A stretch of 64,000 nucleotides of DNA from positions 197,501-261,500 of the forward strand of contig JAIVFJ010000086.1 of assembly GCA_025765615.1 (NCBI GenBank), in the 5' to 3' direction. The position numbers and the translations under genes are program-made. Below are positions 23,735-33,440 of the stretch, piece by piece; the first letter of the stretch is position 1, and each line of letters opens with the position of its first letter. Source of the stretch: Zopfochytrium polystomum (lineage: Eukaryota > Chytridiomycota > Chytridiomycetes > Chytridiales > Chytridiaceae). The notes under the pieces are model-generated. The model was not told where the DNA came from. It did no database searches and was given only the letters and a program-made list of their open reading frames with translations.

Positions 23735-24091
23735 TGTCAGGAACATGGCAGGACAAGGCAAGGCATGGCAGACAAGGAACTGAGAGGAGTGATGATTGTA
23801 TTGGAAACAATAATTCACTTGAGGGATGGGACAGGTCCCCCATCCCCCTTTTATACCTTTTGAGAGTCTTCCTTGTCAAGACTCCAAGAAGTTCCAGAAA
23901 GAGCAATTAGTAATACAATGATACCAATGATACCAATGACAACAAGACAAGTCAGGAAAGCAAAGAAGGTTCCAGAAGGTTCCACCAGGTTCCATGAAGG
24001 AATGTTCTAGAAGGTTCCAGAAGGTTCCAGAAGGTTCCATGAAGGAATGTTCTAGAAGGTTCCAGAGGTTTCCAGAGGGTGATTCATAACA
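23735..24091 (-). repeat. Chromovirus A 3' LTR (sense orientation)
   Basis: 357 bp with TG...CA ends, carrying the HSF-site array, TATA box and R-region start described separately. About 49 bp longer than the copy B LTR because a block of the GAA/TTC array is duplicated. Nearly identical to the partner LTR at 26570. Confidence 0.92.
24000..24037. promoter_or_regulatory. Eight-unit heat-shock element array in the LTR
   Basis: GAA and TTC triplets alternate every five bases with no interruption (GAAnnTTCnnGAAnnTTC repeated twice). This is the consensus for trimeric heat-shock factor. Further units flank it (23965-23979 and 24045-24057). The partner LTR carries the same array at 26837-26874. 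In the sense direction the array lies in U3, upstream of the TATA box. Confidence 0.75.
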
Positions 24092-24139
24092 TCATCTCCC
24101 CCTTTTAGGCCTCTTCTGCAACTTGGTGGGGTACCTGGT

Positions 24140-25689
24140 CTTGAACTTGAGCAGAAGGTCTTGGCAGTGAGTGAGGTTTGACTCAGGTTCCCAGGTGTTG
24201 TCAGCATCTGAGTAACCTTTTCACTTGACAAGGAACTTGAGTGTCCTTCCAAACCACTTGGCATCCAAGATTTGTTCAACCTCAAATTCCTCTTCACCTT
24301 CTACCTCAACTGGAGGAGGAGGAGGAACAACACTCTGCCTGGAATGGAATTGGCCACAACCTTCTCCAAAAGGCTGACATGGAAAACTGGGTGGATCTTC
24401 ATGGATGCAGGGAGATCCAGCTTGAAGGTGACTGGATTGATTTGCTCCAAGATCTTGAAAGGTCCCAACTTGAGGTTGTCTGGCTTGGGACTTGGTCTTT
24501 TGGTCTGCAAGTTCTTCCTCATGCCCGGCCAGTAAAAGTCTCTGGAAACAAGCTCATATGTCTTGTGCTCTCCTGGGTGTCCAGCTGTTGCTGCATCATG
24601 CCTTGTCTTGAGTATCTCAAGTTTTTCCTCTTCTTGGCTGATTTGAATCTTGTGAGGCTTGGGGTCCTTGGAAATAGCATAGGCCCACACACTCTCAGGA
24701 AGCAGTGAAAGGTGTGTCTTGGATGGTGGGGTGAAACCATCTCCCCCTTCAGGTGCAAGGTCTGTCCTTCTGTGCTCATCAGCAGTGGGGCTTGAATTGT
24801 TGACTGGGAACTGTGATTCTTGAATCTTTGACTGAGGGTTCTGTTCTTGGCAAAGACTGTGAGCTGTGGAGCTTGAATCTTGAATTTGGACTGTGAACTG
24901 TGGTACTTGAATCTTTGACTGTGGGTTCTGTGAACTACAGACTTGGCCATGACTGTGAGCTCTATGAGCTGTCCTGGAATCTTGACTATGAACTGTGAAC
25001 TGTGAAACTTGAATCTTGGCTGGGATCTGTGAGCTGCAGGCTGATACTGGAGCTGTCATTTGTCGTTGACCTTGGATACTAGGCTGAGAACCTTGAATCA
25101 GGGACTTGAGAGCATGAGACTTGGAGGCTTGACTTGAGTTTTGGGTGACTGTTCCAATTGGTGGAGGTTGGACTTGACCAGTGACCCAATCAATGGCAGG
25201 GTTCTGGGCTTGCAGCCATGGTAATCCCAGGATGACAGAGAATGTGGGTGAGCCAAGATCCAATACTTCCAGGTTGACCATGGATGGTGGAAAGTCTTGG
25301 ATGTGGAGGTTTAGCTTGGTTTCATGGCTGATTTCCTTGAACAGAGCATGATTGGCAAAGTGGACCTTGAGGGGTGTGGATTTCTTGATGGTGGGAATGG
25401 CACAAGACTTGGCAAGGGTGGCATCAATGATGTTGCAGGATGATCCAGAGTTGATAAGGGCCTTGGTTGTGATGGTTGACTTGGGTGAGAGTTGAATCTT
25501 GACATCCATGGTGAGTTGGTGGGGCTTGGAATCTGAGATGTTTGTGGTGCTGGTGGTGGTGATGAAACAGGGGCAGCTTGGAGGAGGGTCCAGGGAATTG
25601 CCCCTCAGTGAGCCTGGACCTGGGAGTTTGGGTGCTTCTTCCTTGGGCAGTCCTTGACAGCATGCTCCTTGGAGCCACAGTAAAAACAC
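24140..25689 (-). pseudogene. Chromovirus A pol remnant (protease, integrase ends, chromodomain)
   Basis: The protease (IDSG/INSG-type active site [10 protein letters not shown], then [17 protein letters not shown]) is followed by a Ser/Gln-rich spacer. The frame then jumps by deletion to the integrase zinc-binding HHCC region ([24 protein letters not shown]), and again to the integrase C-terminal barrel ([34 protein letters not shown]). A frameshift near 24340 separates the chromodomain. Reverse transcriptase is absent. Confidence 0.85.
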
Positions 25690-25773
25690 AGTCCCTGCTG
25701 GGCCCTCCTTGTTTTCTCCTCTTGGCTCAGAGGACCCTTAGGAAGTGTCTCAACTGCATCCACTTGCATGGGT

Positions 25774-26529
25774 TCAGGAACTGTAAGAGCTTGAGGAACT
25801 GGGGGTAGGTCTTGATGTAGTTCCTACTTGTCTTTGCTTCAGCCTCTTGGAGTAGAGTCTGTTGTCAATCTTGATGGCAAGGAGAATGTACTCTTCCAAG
25901 GTCTCAGGGATGTGCAGAGACTGGGAGAGCATGTCTTGGATAGACTCATGGAGACCATCATGGTACAGCTCCATCAGAGCTGCATCATTGTATCCAGAGT
26001 CTCTGGCTAGTTTCTTGAATTGGTTGGTGTAGGCCACACAAGATTGCTTTCCTTGCTTGATATGCTTGAGCTTGGATCTTGCTGTCCAAGATGCGTAGGG
26101 GTCACCAAAGGTAGCTTCCAGCCTCTCCCAGAGCTCTTGCAGGGTGTTGGGTGTGCTTGGGAGAGATCTGTACCATGATTGAGCTTGACCAGACAGGAGG
26201 GTGCTTGTGAAAAGAACCTTGACTTGCTCACTGGGAAATCTTGAAGGTTGGAGAAGGATGACATTCTCCACAGTGGCCATAAAGTTCCTAAGGTCTTTGG
26301 CCAGCCCAGTGAACTTGTCAGGGCTGGGAACCTTGGGCTCTCTTGCTTGGTTGGCTTGGGGCAGGGGAAGAGCTTGATGTTCTTGTTGGTGAAGTTGTTG
26401 TTGAAGCTGGTGCTGCTGGTGAAGGACTTGTTCTTGAAGTTGGTGTGTCTGTCTTGAAAGGGCTTGTAATTGGTCCATCAAGGCTTGGAAGGCAGTTGCA
26501 TCAGGGAAGGTGTTGTTTGGGTCAGACAT
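25774..26529 (-). pseudogene. Chromovirus A gag, frameshifted
   Basis: 251 residues of the Gag core (FTGLAKDLRNFMATVENV...QSWYRSLP), nearly identical to copy B. A run of five G at about 25800-25805 (four in copy B) shifts the frame just before the CCHC zinc knuckle, which continues in another frame to about 25640. Confidence 0.88.
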
Positions 26530-26556
26530 GATGGCAGAGAGTAGTAGGAGAGGGTG

Positions 26557-26567
26557 AAGTGAATTAT
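26557..26567 (-). promoter_or_regulatory. Self-priming primer-binding site, copy A
   Basis: ATAATTCACTT (sense), 2 nt downstream of the 5' LTR. It is the exact complement of AAGTGAATTAT in the LTR at the predicted transcription start, about 35 nt from the TATA box. No tRNA 3' end is matched, as expected for the Tf1/sushi self-priming lineage. Confidence 0.7.
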
Positions 26568-26569
26568 GA

Positions 26570-26928
26570 TGTCAGGAACATGGCAGGACAAGGCAAGGCA
26601 TGGCAGACAAGGAACTGAGAGGAGTGATGATTGTATTGGAAACAATAATTCACTTGAGGGATGGGACAGGTCCCCCATCCCCCTTTTATACCTTTTGAGA
26701 GTGTTCCTTGTCAAGACTCAAAGAAAGTTCCAGAAAGAGCAATTAGTAATACAATGATACCAATGATACCAATGACAAACAAGACAAGTCAGGAAAGCAA
26801 AGAAGGTTCCAGAAGGTTCCACAAGGTTCCATGAAGGAATGTTCTAGAAGGTTCCAGAAGGTTCCAGAAGGTTCCATGAAGGAATGTTCTAGAAGGTTCC
26901 AGAGGTTTCCAGAGGGTGATTCATAACA
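26570..26928 (-). repeat. Chromovirus A 5' LTR (sense orientation)
   Basis: 359 bp with TATA box (TATAAAAGG in sense) and the HSF array at 26837-26874. It differs from its partner by only a few bases or short indels, implying a fairly recent insertion. Confidence 0.92.
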
Positions 26929-26935
26929 CCTAACA

Positions 26936-27913
26936 AGGGGGGGGCTAAATTTTTTGTCTTTGGTGCCCAATCAAAACTCTGTAGAAGAACTGGAAAAGGA
27001 AGGAGGTAAATGGGTTGTTTCTCTGTCTCTGGGAGTGGCAGTCGGCCATAGAGACCGACAGACAGACTGACAGAGCTCGTCTGTCTCTCTCTGCCTCTCT
27101 GTCTGTCTGTCTGTGTGTCTGTCTATCTCTCTCTCACTCCTCTCTCTCTCTCTCTATCTCTCACTTTCCCTCTCTCCTTCCACTCCAAAACCAGTTTTCT
27201 AATTGTAATAGTGGATTGGCAAGGTGGGGGGGGGGGGGGAGTTTACTTTTTTTCTTTGGCGCCAAATTGAAACGCAGTGGCGAAATTCAAAAAGAAAGTC
27301 AACAGGCTGTCTGTCTATCTGACTGCAAGTCAACAGGTTCTCTGTCTACCCCCTGTCTCTGAGTCTGGGAGTGGTAGTCAACAGGCAGTGGTCTGTCTCG
27401 CTCTCTGTCTCTGACTCTGTTTGTTGGCCGTTGATGGAAGGGAATAATATTGTCTGCAATCTCACTCTCTGTCTCTTTCAAGCGGAGGGGTTGAGGGGGG
27501 GGCAGTAGCCCACCCACCGGGGGGCTCGGGGGGCAGGAGCTTCCTGACTCAAAAAAACAACCCAACCTCTCTCTCTATCTCTCTCACTTTCTCTGTCCAC
27601 TCTGTAAACCCGTTTTCTAATTGCAATAGTGGAGTTGGGGGGGTGGGGTGGGTTTAATGATTTTTCTTTAGTGCCCAATCGAAACGCAGTGGCAAATTTC
27701 AAAAGGGAGTCAACAGGCTGTCTGTTTATCTGAGTGGAAGTCAACAGGTTGTCTGCCTTGCTCTCTGCCTCTGACTCTATGTTGGCTGATGATGGAAAAG
27801 GAATAAAATTGTCTGCAATCTCTCTCTCTCTCTCTCTGTCTCTTTCAAGCTGGGGGGGGGGGTTGAAGGGTTGAGAGGGGGGAAGCAACCCACCGGGGTG
27901 GGTCAGGGGGGCA
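26936..27913. repeat. R2 repeat region, G/CT-rich, partly tandem
   Basis: At least two successive units (about 27175-27575 and 27590-27913) share TTCTAATTG-AATAGTGGA, a G-run, GAAACGCAGTGGC, GTCAACAGGCTGTCTGT and an ending of GGGGGCAGGAGC..CCTGACTC. A partial unit starts at about 26936, and a related one lies at about 32820-33205. No coding capacity; unclassified. Confidence 0.55.
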
Positions 27914-28221
27914 TGTCAGGAACATGGCAGGACAGGACAAGGCAGACATGGAACTGAAAGGAGTGATGATTGTATTGGAAACAATAATTCACTTGAGGGA
28001 TGGGACAGGTCCCCCATCCCCCTTTTATACCTTTTGAGAGCCTTCCTTGTCAAGACTCAAAGAAAATTCCAGAAAGAGCAATTAGTAATACAATGATACC
28101 AATGATACCAATGACAACAAGACAAGTCAGGAAAGCAAAGAAGGTTCCAGAAGGTTCCACAAGGTTCCATGAAGGAATGTTCTAGAACGTTTGAGAGGTG
28201 TCCAGAGAGTGATTCATAACA
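27914..28221 (-). repeat. Chromovirus B 3' LTR (sense orientation)
   Basis: 308 bp, apparently identical to 32139-32446. In sense it starts TGTTATGAATCAC and ends CATGTTCCTGACA. Confidence 0.95.
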
Positions 28222-31200
28222 TCATCTCCCCCTTTGGGCCTTTTCTACAACTTGGTGGGGCACCTTGATAGCTGACATAGCACCTCAAATACTGCACCAG
28301 AGTCTGGTTTGTTCTTTCTGTTTGTCCATCAGTCTGAGGGTGATAAGCAGTTGACAGTTGAGACTTGATTCCAAGGGCTGCTGTGAGTGCCTTCCAAAAT
28401 TGGGATTTGAACTGTGGTCCTCTGTCACTGATGATTGACTGAGGCAGCCCATGGAGCCTGACCATGTGCTGCAAAAACAGGTCTGCTGTTCCTTGTGCAT
28501 CTATATTCTCAGTGCAGGGGATGAAATGGGCCAACTTTGTCCTTCTGCAGATGACAACAAGGATAGAGTCAAATCCTTGGGATAGGGGCAGTTTCACAAT
28601 GAAGTCCATGGATATTGATGACCAAGGGCTGATGGCAATTGGGAGGGGCTCCAGAAGTCCATTGGGCTTGTGTCTGCTGGATTTGTTTCTTTGACAGGTT
28701 TCACAGCTGCTGACATAGTTCTTGATGTACTTCCTCATGCCTGGCCAGTAGAAGTCTCTGGAAACAAGCTCATATGTCTTGTGCTCTCCTGGGTGTCCAG
28801 CTGTTACTGCATCATGCCTTGTCTTGAGTATCTCAAGTTTTTCCTCTTCTTGGCTGATTTGAATCTTGTGAGGCTTGGGGGTCCTTGGAAATAGCATGGG
28901 CCCACACACTGTCAGGAAGCAATGAAAGGTGTGTCTTGGATGGTGGGGTGAAACCATCTCCCCCTTCAGGTGCAAAGGTCTGTTCTTCTTGACAGGGCAT
29001 CAGCCACAGTGTTAAGGTGGCCAGGAGAATAGCACAGCTTAAAGTCATACTCAGAGAGCAGTTCAGCCCACCTGGCATGCCTCTGCTTGAGCAACCTCCT
29101 TGCCCTGAAGAAGGTGAGGTTCTTGTGATCAGAATAGACAGAGATGCCTTTAGAACCAGCCAAGTAGTGTCTCCAGAATTTGAATGCTTCCACAATTGCA
29201 AGCAACTCCTTGTCATGGACTGTGTAGTTACGCTCAGCACTGTTCAGCTTCCTGGAGTAATATGCCACTGGGTGCAGAGGAGCAGAGGGGGTCCTGAGAG
29301 CTTGGCTGGGACAGAACAGCGCCAAGGGCATAGTCTGAGGCATCAGTTTCCAAGGTGAAGGGAAGCAAGGGATCCACATGCTTAAGGAGTGGTGCACTTG
29401 TGGTTGCTGTCTTAAGAGCTAGCCAGGCTTGCTCTGCTGCTGGGGTCCATTCAAACTTGGTGGTCTTCTTGGTGAGATCAGTGAGAGGCTTGGCTATGGC
29501 AGAATAGTTGGCAATGAAGGTTCTGTAGAAGTTTGCAAAATCCAAGGAAGCTTTGAACATCCTTGATGGAATTTGGAGCCTTCCATTCAAGAATAGTTTG
29601 GATCTTGTCTGGTGCCATGGAGATCCCTTTGTCAGACACAATGAACCCCAAAAACTCAATGGAGGTCTTGTGGAATTCACACTTCTCCAGCTTTGCATAG
29701 AGGTGATGCTGTCTGAGTCTCTCCAAGACAGTCTTGACATGTCCCATATGGCTTGCAGTGTCAGATGAAAATACCAGGATATCATCCAGGTAGACAATGA
29801 CAAAAAGGTCCAGAATATCCCTGAAGATGTCATTCATCATGCCTTGGAAAATAGCTGGAGCATTGGTAAGTCCAAAGGGCATAACCAAGTACTCAAAGTG
29901 ACCGTATTTGCATCTGAAGGCAGTCTTCCATTGATCCTGGGGCTTAATTCTGACCAAATTGTAGGCACCTCTGAGGTCAATCTTGGAAAATATCCTTGCA
30001 TGGCTCAGTTTGTCCAGTAATTCAGAGATGAGAGGCAGTGGATAGCGGTTCTTGACTGTCATCTCATTGAGATCTCTGTAGTCCACACAGGGTCTCAGTC
30101 CCCCATCCTTCTTCTTGACAAAAAAGATGGGAGCTCCAGCTGGTGACTTGGAAGGTTGGATGAATCCCTTGTTCAGCATTTCTTCAATGTATTCTTGGAG
30201 GGCCTTGGCTTCTGGTGGAGAGAGGTGGTACAGTGGCTTGAAAGGTGGGCTGCAAGTTTCATCCTTGAGTGGGATTTCACAGTCATAAGGCCTCTGAGCT
30301 GGTAGCAGGTCTGCCTTGGTCTTGGAAAACACATCAGCATAAGGGAGATATTCTTTTGGTAGCTTGGATGCCAGCAAAAGGTCTGATGGGACCAAGTTCC
30401 TGTGCTCTTCAGCAATGGGGCTTGAATTCTTGACTGGGAACTGTGATCCTTGAATCTTTGACTGAGAGTTCTGTTCTTGGCAAAGACTGTGAGCTGTGGA
30501 ACTTGAATCTTGAATGTGGACTGTGAACTGTGGTACTTGAATCATTGACTGTGGGTTCTGTGAACTAGAGTCTTGGCCATGACTGTGAGCTCTATGAGCT
30601 CTACTTGAATCTTGACTGTGAACTGTGAACTGTGGAACTTGAGTCTTGGCTGGGTGTGAATCTTGAATCAAGGGCTTGAGAGCATGAGACTTGGTGGCTT
30701 GACTTGAGCTTTGGGTGACTGTTCCAATTGGTGGAGGTTGGACTTGACCAGTGGCCCAATCAATGGCAGGGTTCTGGGCTTGCAGCCATGGTAATCCCAG
30801 GATGACAGAGAATGTGGGTGAGCCAAGATTCAATCCTTCCAGGTTGACCATGGATGGCGGAAAGTCTTGGATGTGGAGGTTTAGCTTGGTTTCATGGCTG
30901 ATTTCCTTGAACAGAGCATGATTGGCAAAGTGGACCTTGAGGGGTGTGGATTTCTTGATGGTGGGAATGGCACAAGACTTGGCAAGGGTGGCATCAATGA
31001 TGTTGCAGGATGATCCAGAGTCTATAAGGGCCTTGGTTGTGATGGTTGACTTGGGTGAGAGTTGAATCTTGACAACCATGGTGAGTTGGTGGGGCTTGGA
31101 ATCTGAGGTGTTTGTTGTGCTGCTGGTGGTGCTGAAACAGGGGCAGCTTGGAGGAGGGTCCAGGGAATTGCCCCTCAGTGAGCCTTGACCTGGGAGTTTG

Positions 31201-31259
31201 GGTGCTTCTTCCTTGGGCAGTCCTTGACAGCGTGTTCCTTGGAGCCACAGTAGAAACAC
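28214..31259 (-). pseudogene. Chromovirus B pol (PR-RT-RNase H-IN), with frame changes and a 3' deletion
   Basis: The frame overlaps the end of gag by 85 nt. Protease has [11 protein letters not shown]. Reverse transcriptase runs about 30300-29500, with DLRGAYNLVRI, MPFGLTNAP and catalytic YLDD. RNase H follows ([22 protein letters not shown]). Integrase has HHCC (H...H...C-ETC), DFIVKLP and [16 protein letters not shown]. Frame changes are needed near 29540, 29300-29390 and 28970. The integrase is cut after CYVSYQG and joined to the element's 3' tail, removing the chromodomain. Whether the frame changes are real or sequencing errors is open; the deletion is clear. Confidence 0.88.
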
Positions 31260-32098
31260 AGTCCCTGCTGCGCCCTCCTTGTTTTCTCCTCTTGGCTCAG
31301 AGGACCCTTAGGAAGTGTCTCAACTGCATCCACTTGCATGGGTTCAGGAACTGTAAGAGCTTGAGGGACTGGGGTAGGTCTTGATGTAGTTCCTACTTGT
31401 CTTTGCTTCAGCCTCTTGGAGTGGAGTCTGTTGTCAATCTTGATGGCAAGGAGAATGTACTCTTCCAAGGTCTCAGGGATGTGCAGAGACTGGGAGAGCA
31501 TGTCTTGGATGGACTCATGGAGACCATCATGGTACAGCTCCATCAGAGCTGCATCATTGTATCCAGAGTCTCTGGCTAGTTTCTTGAATTGGTTGGTGTA
31601 GGCCACACAAGATTGCTTTCCTTGCTTGATATGCTTGAGCTTGGATCTTGCTGTCCAAGATGCGTAGGGGTCACCAAAGGTAGCTTCAAGCCCCTCCCAG
31701 AGCTCTTGCAGGGTGGTGGGTGTGCTTGGGAGAGATCTGTACCATGATTGAAATTGACCAGACAGGAGGGTGCTTGTGAAAAGAACCTTGACTTGCTCAC
31801 TGGGAAATCTTGAAGGTTGGAGAAGGATGACGTTCTCCACAGTGGCCATAAAGTTCCTGAGGTCTTTGGCCAGCCCAGTGAACTTGTCAGGGCTGGGAAC
31901 CTTGGGCTCTCTTGCTTGGTTGGCTTGGGGCAGGGGAAGAGCTTGATGTTCTTGTTGGTGAAGCTGTTGTTGAAGCTGGTGCTGCTGGTGAAGGACTTGT
32001 TCTTGAAGTTGGTGTGTCTGTCTTGAAAGGGCTTGCAATTGGTCCATCAAGGCTTGGAAGGCAGTTGCATCAGGGAAGGTGTTGTTTGGGTCAGACAT
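31175..32098 (-). CDS. Chromovirus B Gag
   Basis: 307 residues, intact. A Gln-rich coiled N-terminus is followed by the retrotransposon Gag core (PDKFTGLAKDLRNF, SWYRSLP, LWEGLEATFGDP) and a CCHC zinc knuckle, [14 protein letters not shown], near residue 285. It forms the virus-like particle and binds element RNA. It ends inside the pol frame, so Pol is probably made by frameshifting across the 85-nt overlap. Confidence 0.92.
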   Translation of the reverse strand: MSDPNNTFPDATAFQALMDQLQALSRQTHQLQEQVLHQQHQLQQQLHQQEHQALPLPQANQAREPKVPSPDKFTGLAKDLRNFMATVENVILLQPSRFPSEQVKVLFTSTLLSGQFQSWYRSLPSTPTTLQELWEGLEATFGDPYASWTARSKLKHIKQGKQSCVAYTNQFKKLARDSGYNDAALMELYHDGLHESIQDMLSQSLHIPETLEEYILLAIKIDNRLHSKRLKQRQVGTTSRPTPVPQALTVPEPMQVDAVETLPKGPLSQEEKTRRAQQGLCFYCGSKEHAVKDCPRKKHPNSQVKAH

Positions 32099-32125
32099 GA
32101 TGGCAGAGAGTAGTAGGAGAGGGTG

Positions 32126-32136
32126 AAGTGAATTAT
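32126..32136 (-). promoter_or_regulatory. Self-priming primer-binding site, copy B
   Basis: The same 11-nt site as in copy A, 2 nt from the LTR, exactly complementary to LTR positions 32209-32219 at the predicted RNA 5' end. Confidence 0.7.
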
Positions 32137-32138
32137 GA

Positions 32139-32446
32139 TGTCAGGAACATGGCAGGACAGGACAAGGCAGACATGGAACTGAAAGGAGTGATGATTGTAT
32201 TGGAAACAATAATTCACTTGAGGGATGGGACAGGTCCCCCATCCCCCTTTTATACCTTTTGAGAGCCTTCCTTGTCAAGACTCAAAGAAAATTCCAGAAA
32301 GAGCAATTAGTAATACAATGATACCAATGATACCAATGACAACAAGACAAGTCAGGAAAGCAAAGAAGGTTCCAGAAGGTTCCACAAGGTTCCATGAAGG
32401 AATGTTCTAGAACGTTTGAGAGGTGTCCAGAGAGTGATTCATAACA
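32139..32446 (-). repeat. Chromovirus B 5' LTR (sense orientation) with promoter
   Basis: In sense, HSF-type units (32400-32412 and 32365-32382) precede TATAAAA (32254-32248), and the self-complementary RNA start is at 32219. This is the active promoter arrangement expected for an LTR. Confidence 0.93.
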
Positions 32447-32666
32447 GGGCAGGAGCCCCTGACTCAATGAAAAGTTTTCTTCTCCCTCTCTCTTCTCTGT
32501 TTCTCTGACTCTCCCTTTATCTTCTTTCAGGTCTTGGCTGTCTGATTCACTGTTTGTTCTATCTTTCTGCTCTCTGTCTGTCTGTTGCTCTGTTGGTCTT
32601 TTCAGTCCTTTATGACTGTCTCACTGCCAGGGGGAGGTTGACACACACACACACACACACTCTCTC

Positions 32667-32713
<47 letters not shown>

Positions 32714-33440
32714 TGTTTGCGTTACACAACTGCTGTGTTCCACTCAAGTGGACCATAGTGGACATCAGTGTCCTGAACACAGTGTGAATATCGCCACCAA
32801 CCCATACAGAGAAGCGTGGGGTGGCTAAACCCGCCCCCCCCCACCCAACTAAAATACTATTTCTGCATATGATTTTGCAAAGTCAACTGGGCTGTTGTTT
32901 CTATCATTCAATGGTTTGTCCCTCTCTGAAAGGGGCAGTGAATTCAAAAAGGAAGGAAGTCAACAAGCTGTCTGTCTATCTGAGTGGAAGTCAACAGGTG
33001 GTCTATCTACCTCCCTCCCTGTCTCTGAGTCTGGGAGTGGCAGTCAACAGGCAGTCAACAGGTTGTCTGTCTTCCTCTATTCTCTGACTCTGACTATTCG
33101 GCTGTTGGTGGGCAAGTTATCAAATCGTCTGTGACCTCTCTCTTTTGAGTGGGGGGGTTGAGGGGCATCAGCCGGGCTCAGGGGGCTCCTGCCCCCTGAC
33201 TCGAAGCAATTTGGCTCTATCCCCTCTACATGGCCTGCCACGGCATTCATTGTGGACTGCCACACTCTTCAGTATCTTCTTTTTTCTACTTTTTTTTTGG
33301 GAAGGATTGCTTATAAGTCAACAGGCATCCCCTAGTATCAGTATGAAAAAAAAGGAAGAAGAAAATTTCAATGCAGGCTTGACTTGTCACCTAACCACCT
33401 CCCTCCACATCCACACTAGTCCTCTCGCCAAGGGGAGAGT
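32447..33440. repeat. R2-like repeat DNA with CA/CT microsatellite
   Basis: (CA)n then (CT)n at about 32640-32708. An R2-related unit occupies about 32820-33205, ending in a G-rich tract and CTCCTGCCCCCTGACTC. No gene supported. Confidence 0.5.

Larger units (their letters stand above)
23735..26928 (-). mobile_element. Ty3/gypsy chromovirus copy A, internally deleted
   Basis: A 3.2-kb element transcribed on the minus strand. LTRs are at 23735-24091 and 26570-26928 (TGTTATG...CTGACA in sense) with target duplication CCTAA (23730-23734 and 26929-26933). Gag and protease are present. A deletion joins the protease tail directly to the integrase zinc-binding region, and a second joins that to the integrase C-terminus, removing reverse transcriptase, RNase H and the integrase core. 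A chromodomain is readable near 24150-24310 (EQILDAKWFG...KGYSDADNTWEP) but contains a stop in place of the conserved Trp. A non-autonomous derivative. Confidence 0.9.
23350..26935 (+). mobile_element. R1 LTR split by chromovirus A, with target duplication AGGGG
   Basis: R1 occupies 23350-23734 and its last two bases (CA) lie at 26934-26935, after chromovirus A and its duplicated CCTAA. R1 itself is flanked by AGGGG at 23345-23349 and 26936-26940. This documents two successive insertions: R1 into a G-rich repeat, then chromovirus A two bases from the R1 terminus. Confidence 0.85.
27914..32446 (-). mobile_element. Ty3/gypsy chromovirus copy B, nearly complete
   Basis: A 4.5-kb element on the minus strand. 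Its 308-bp LTRs (27914-28221 and 32139-32446) appear identical by eye, and the target duplication is GGGCA (27909-27913 and 32447-32451). It encodes Gag, protease, reverse transcriptase with YLDD, RNase H and the integrase catalytic core, with the same self-priming site as copy A. The integrase C-terminus and chromodomain are deleted, and pol has three frame changes. It sits inside an R2 repeat. The identical LTRs argue for a recent insertion, possibly mobilised in trans. Confidence 0.93.
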
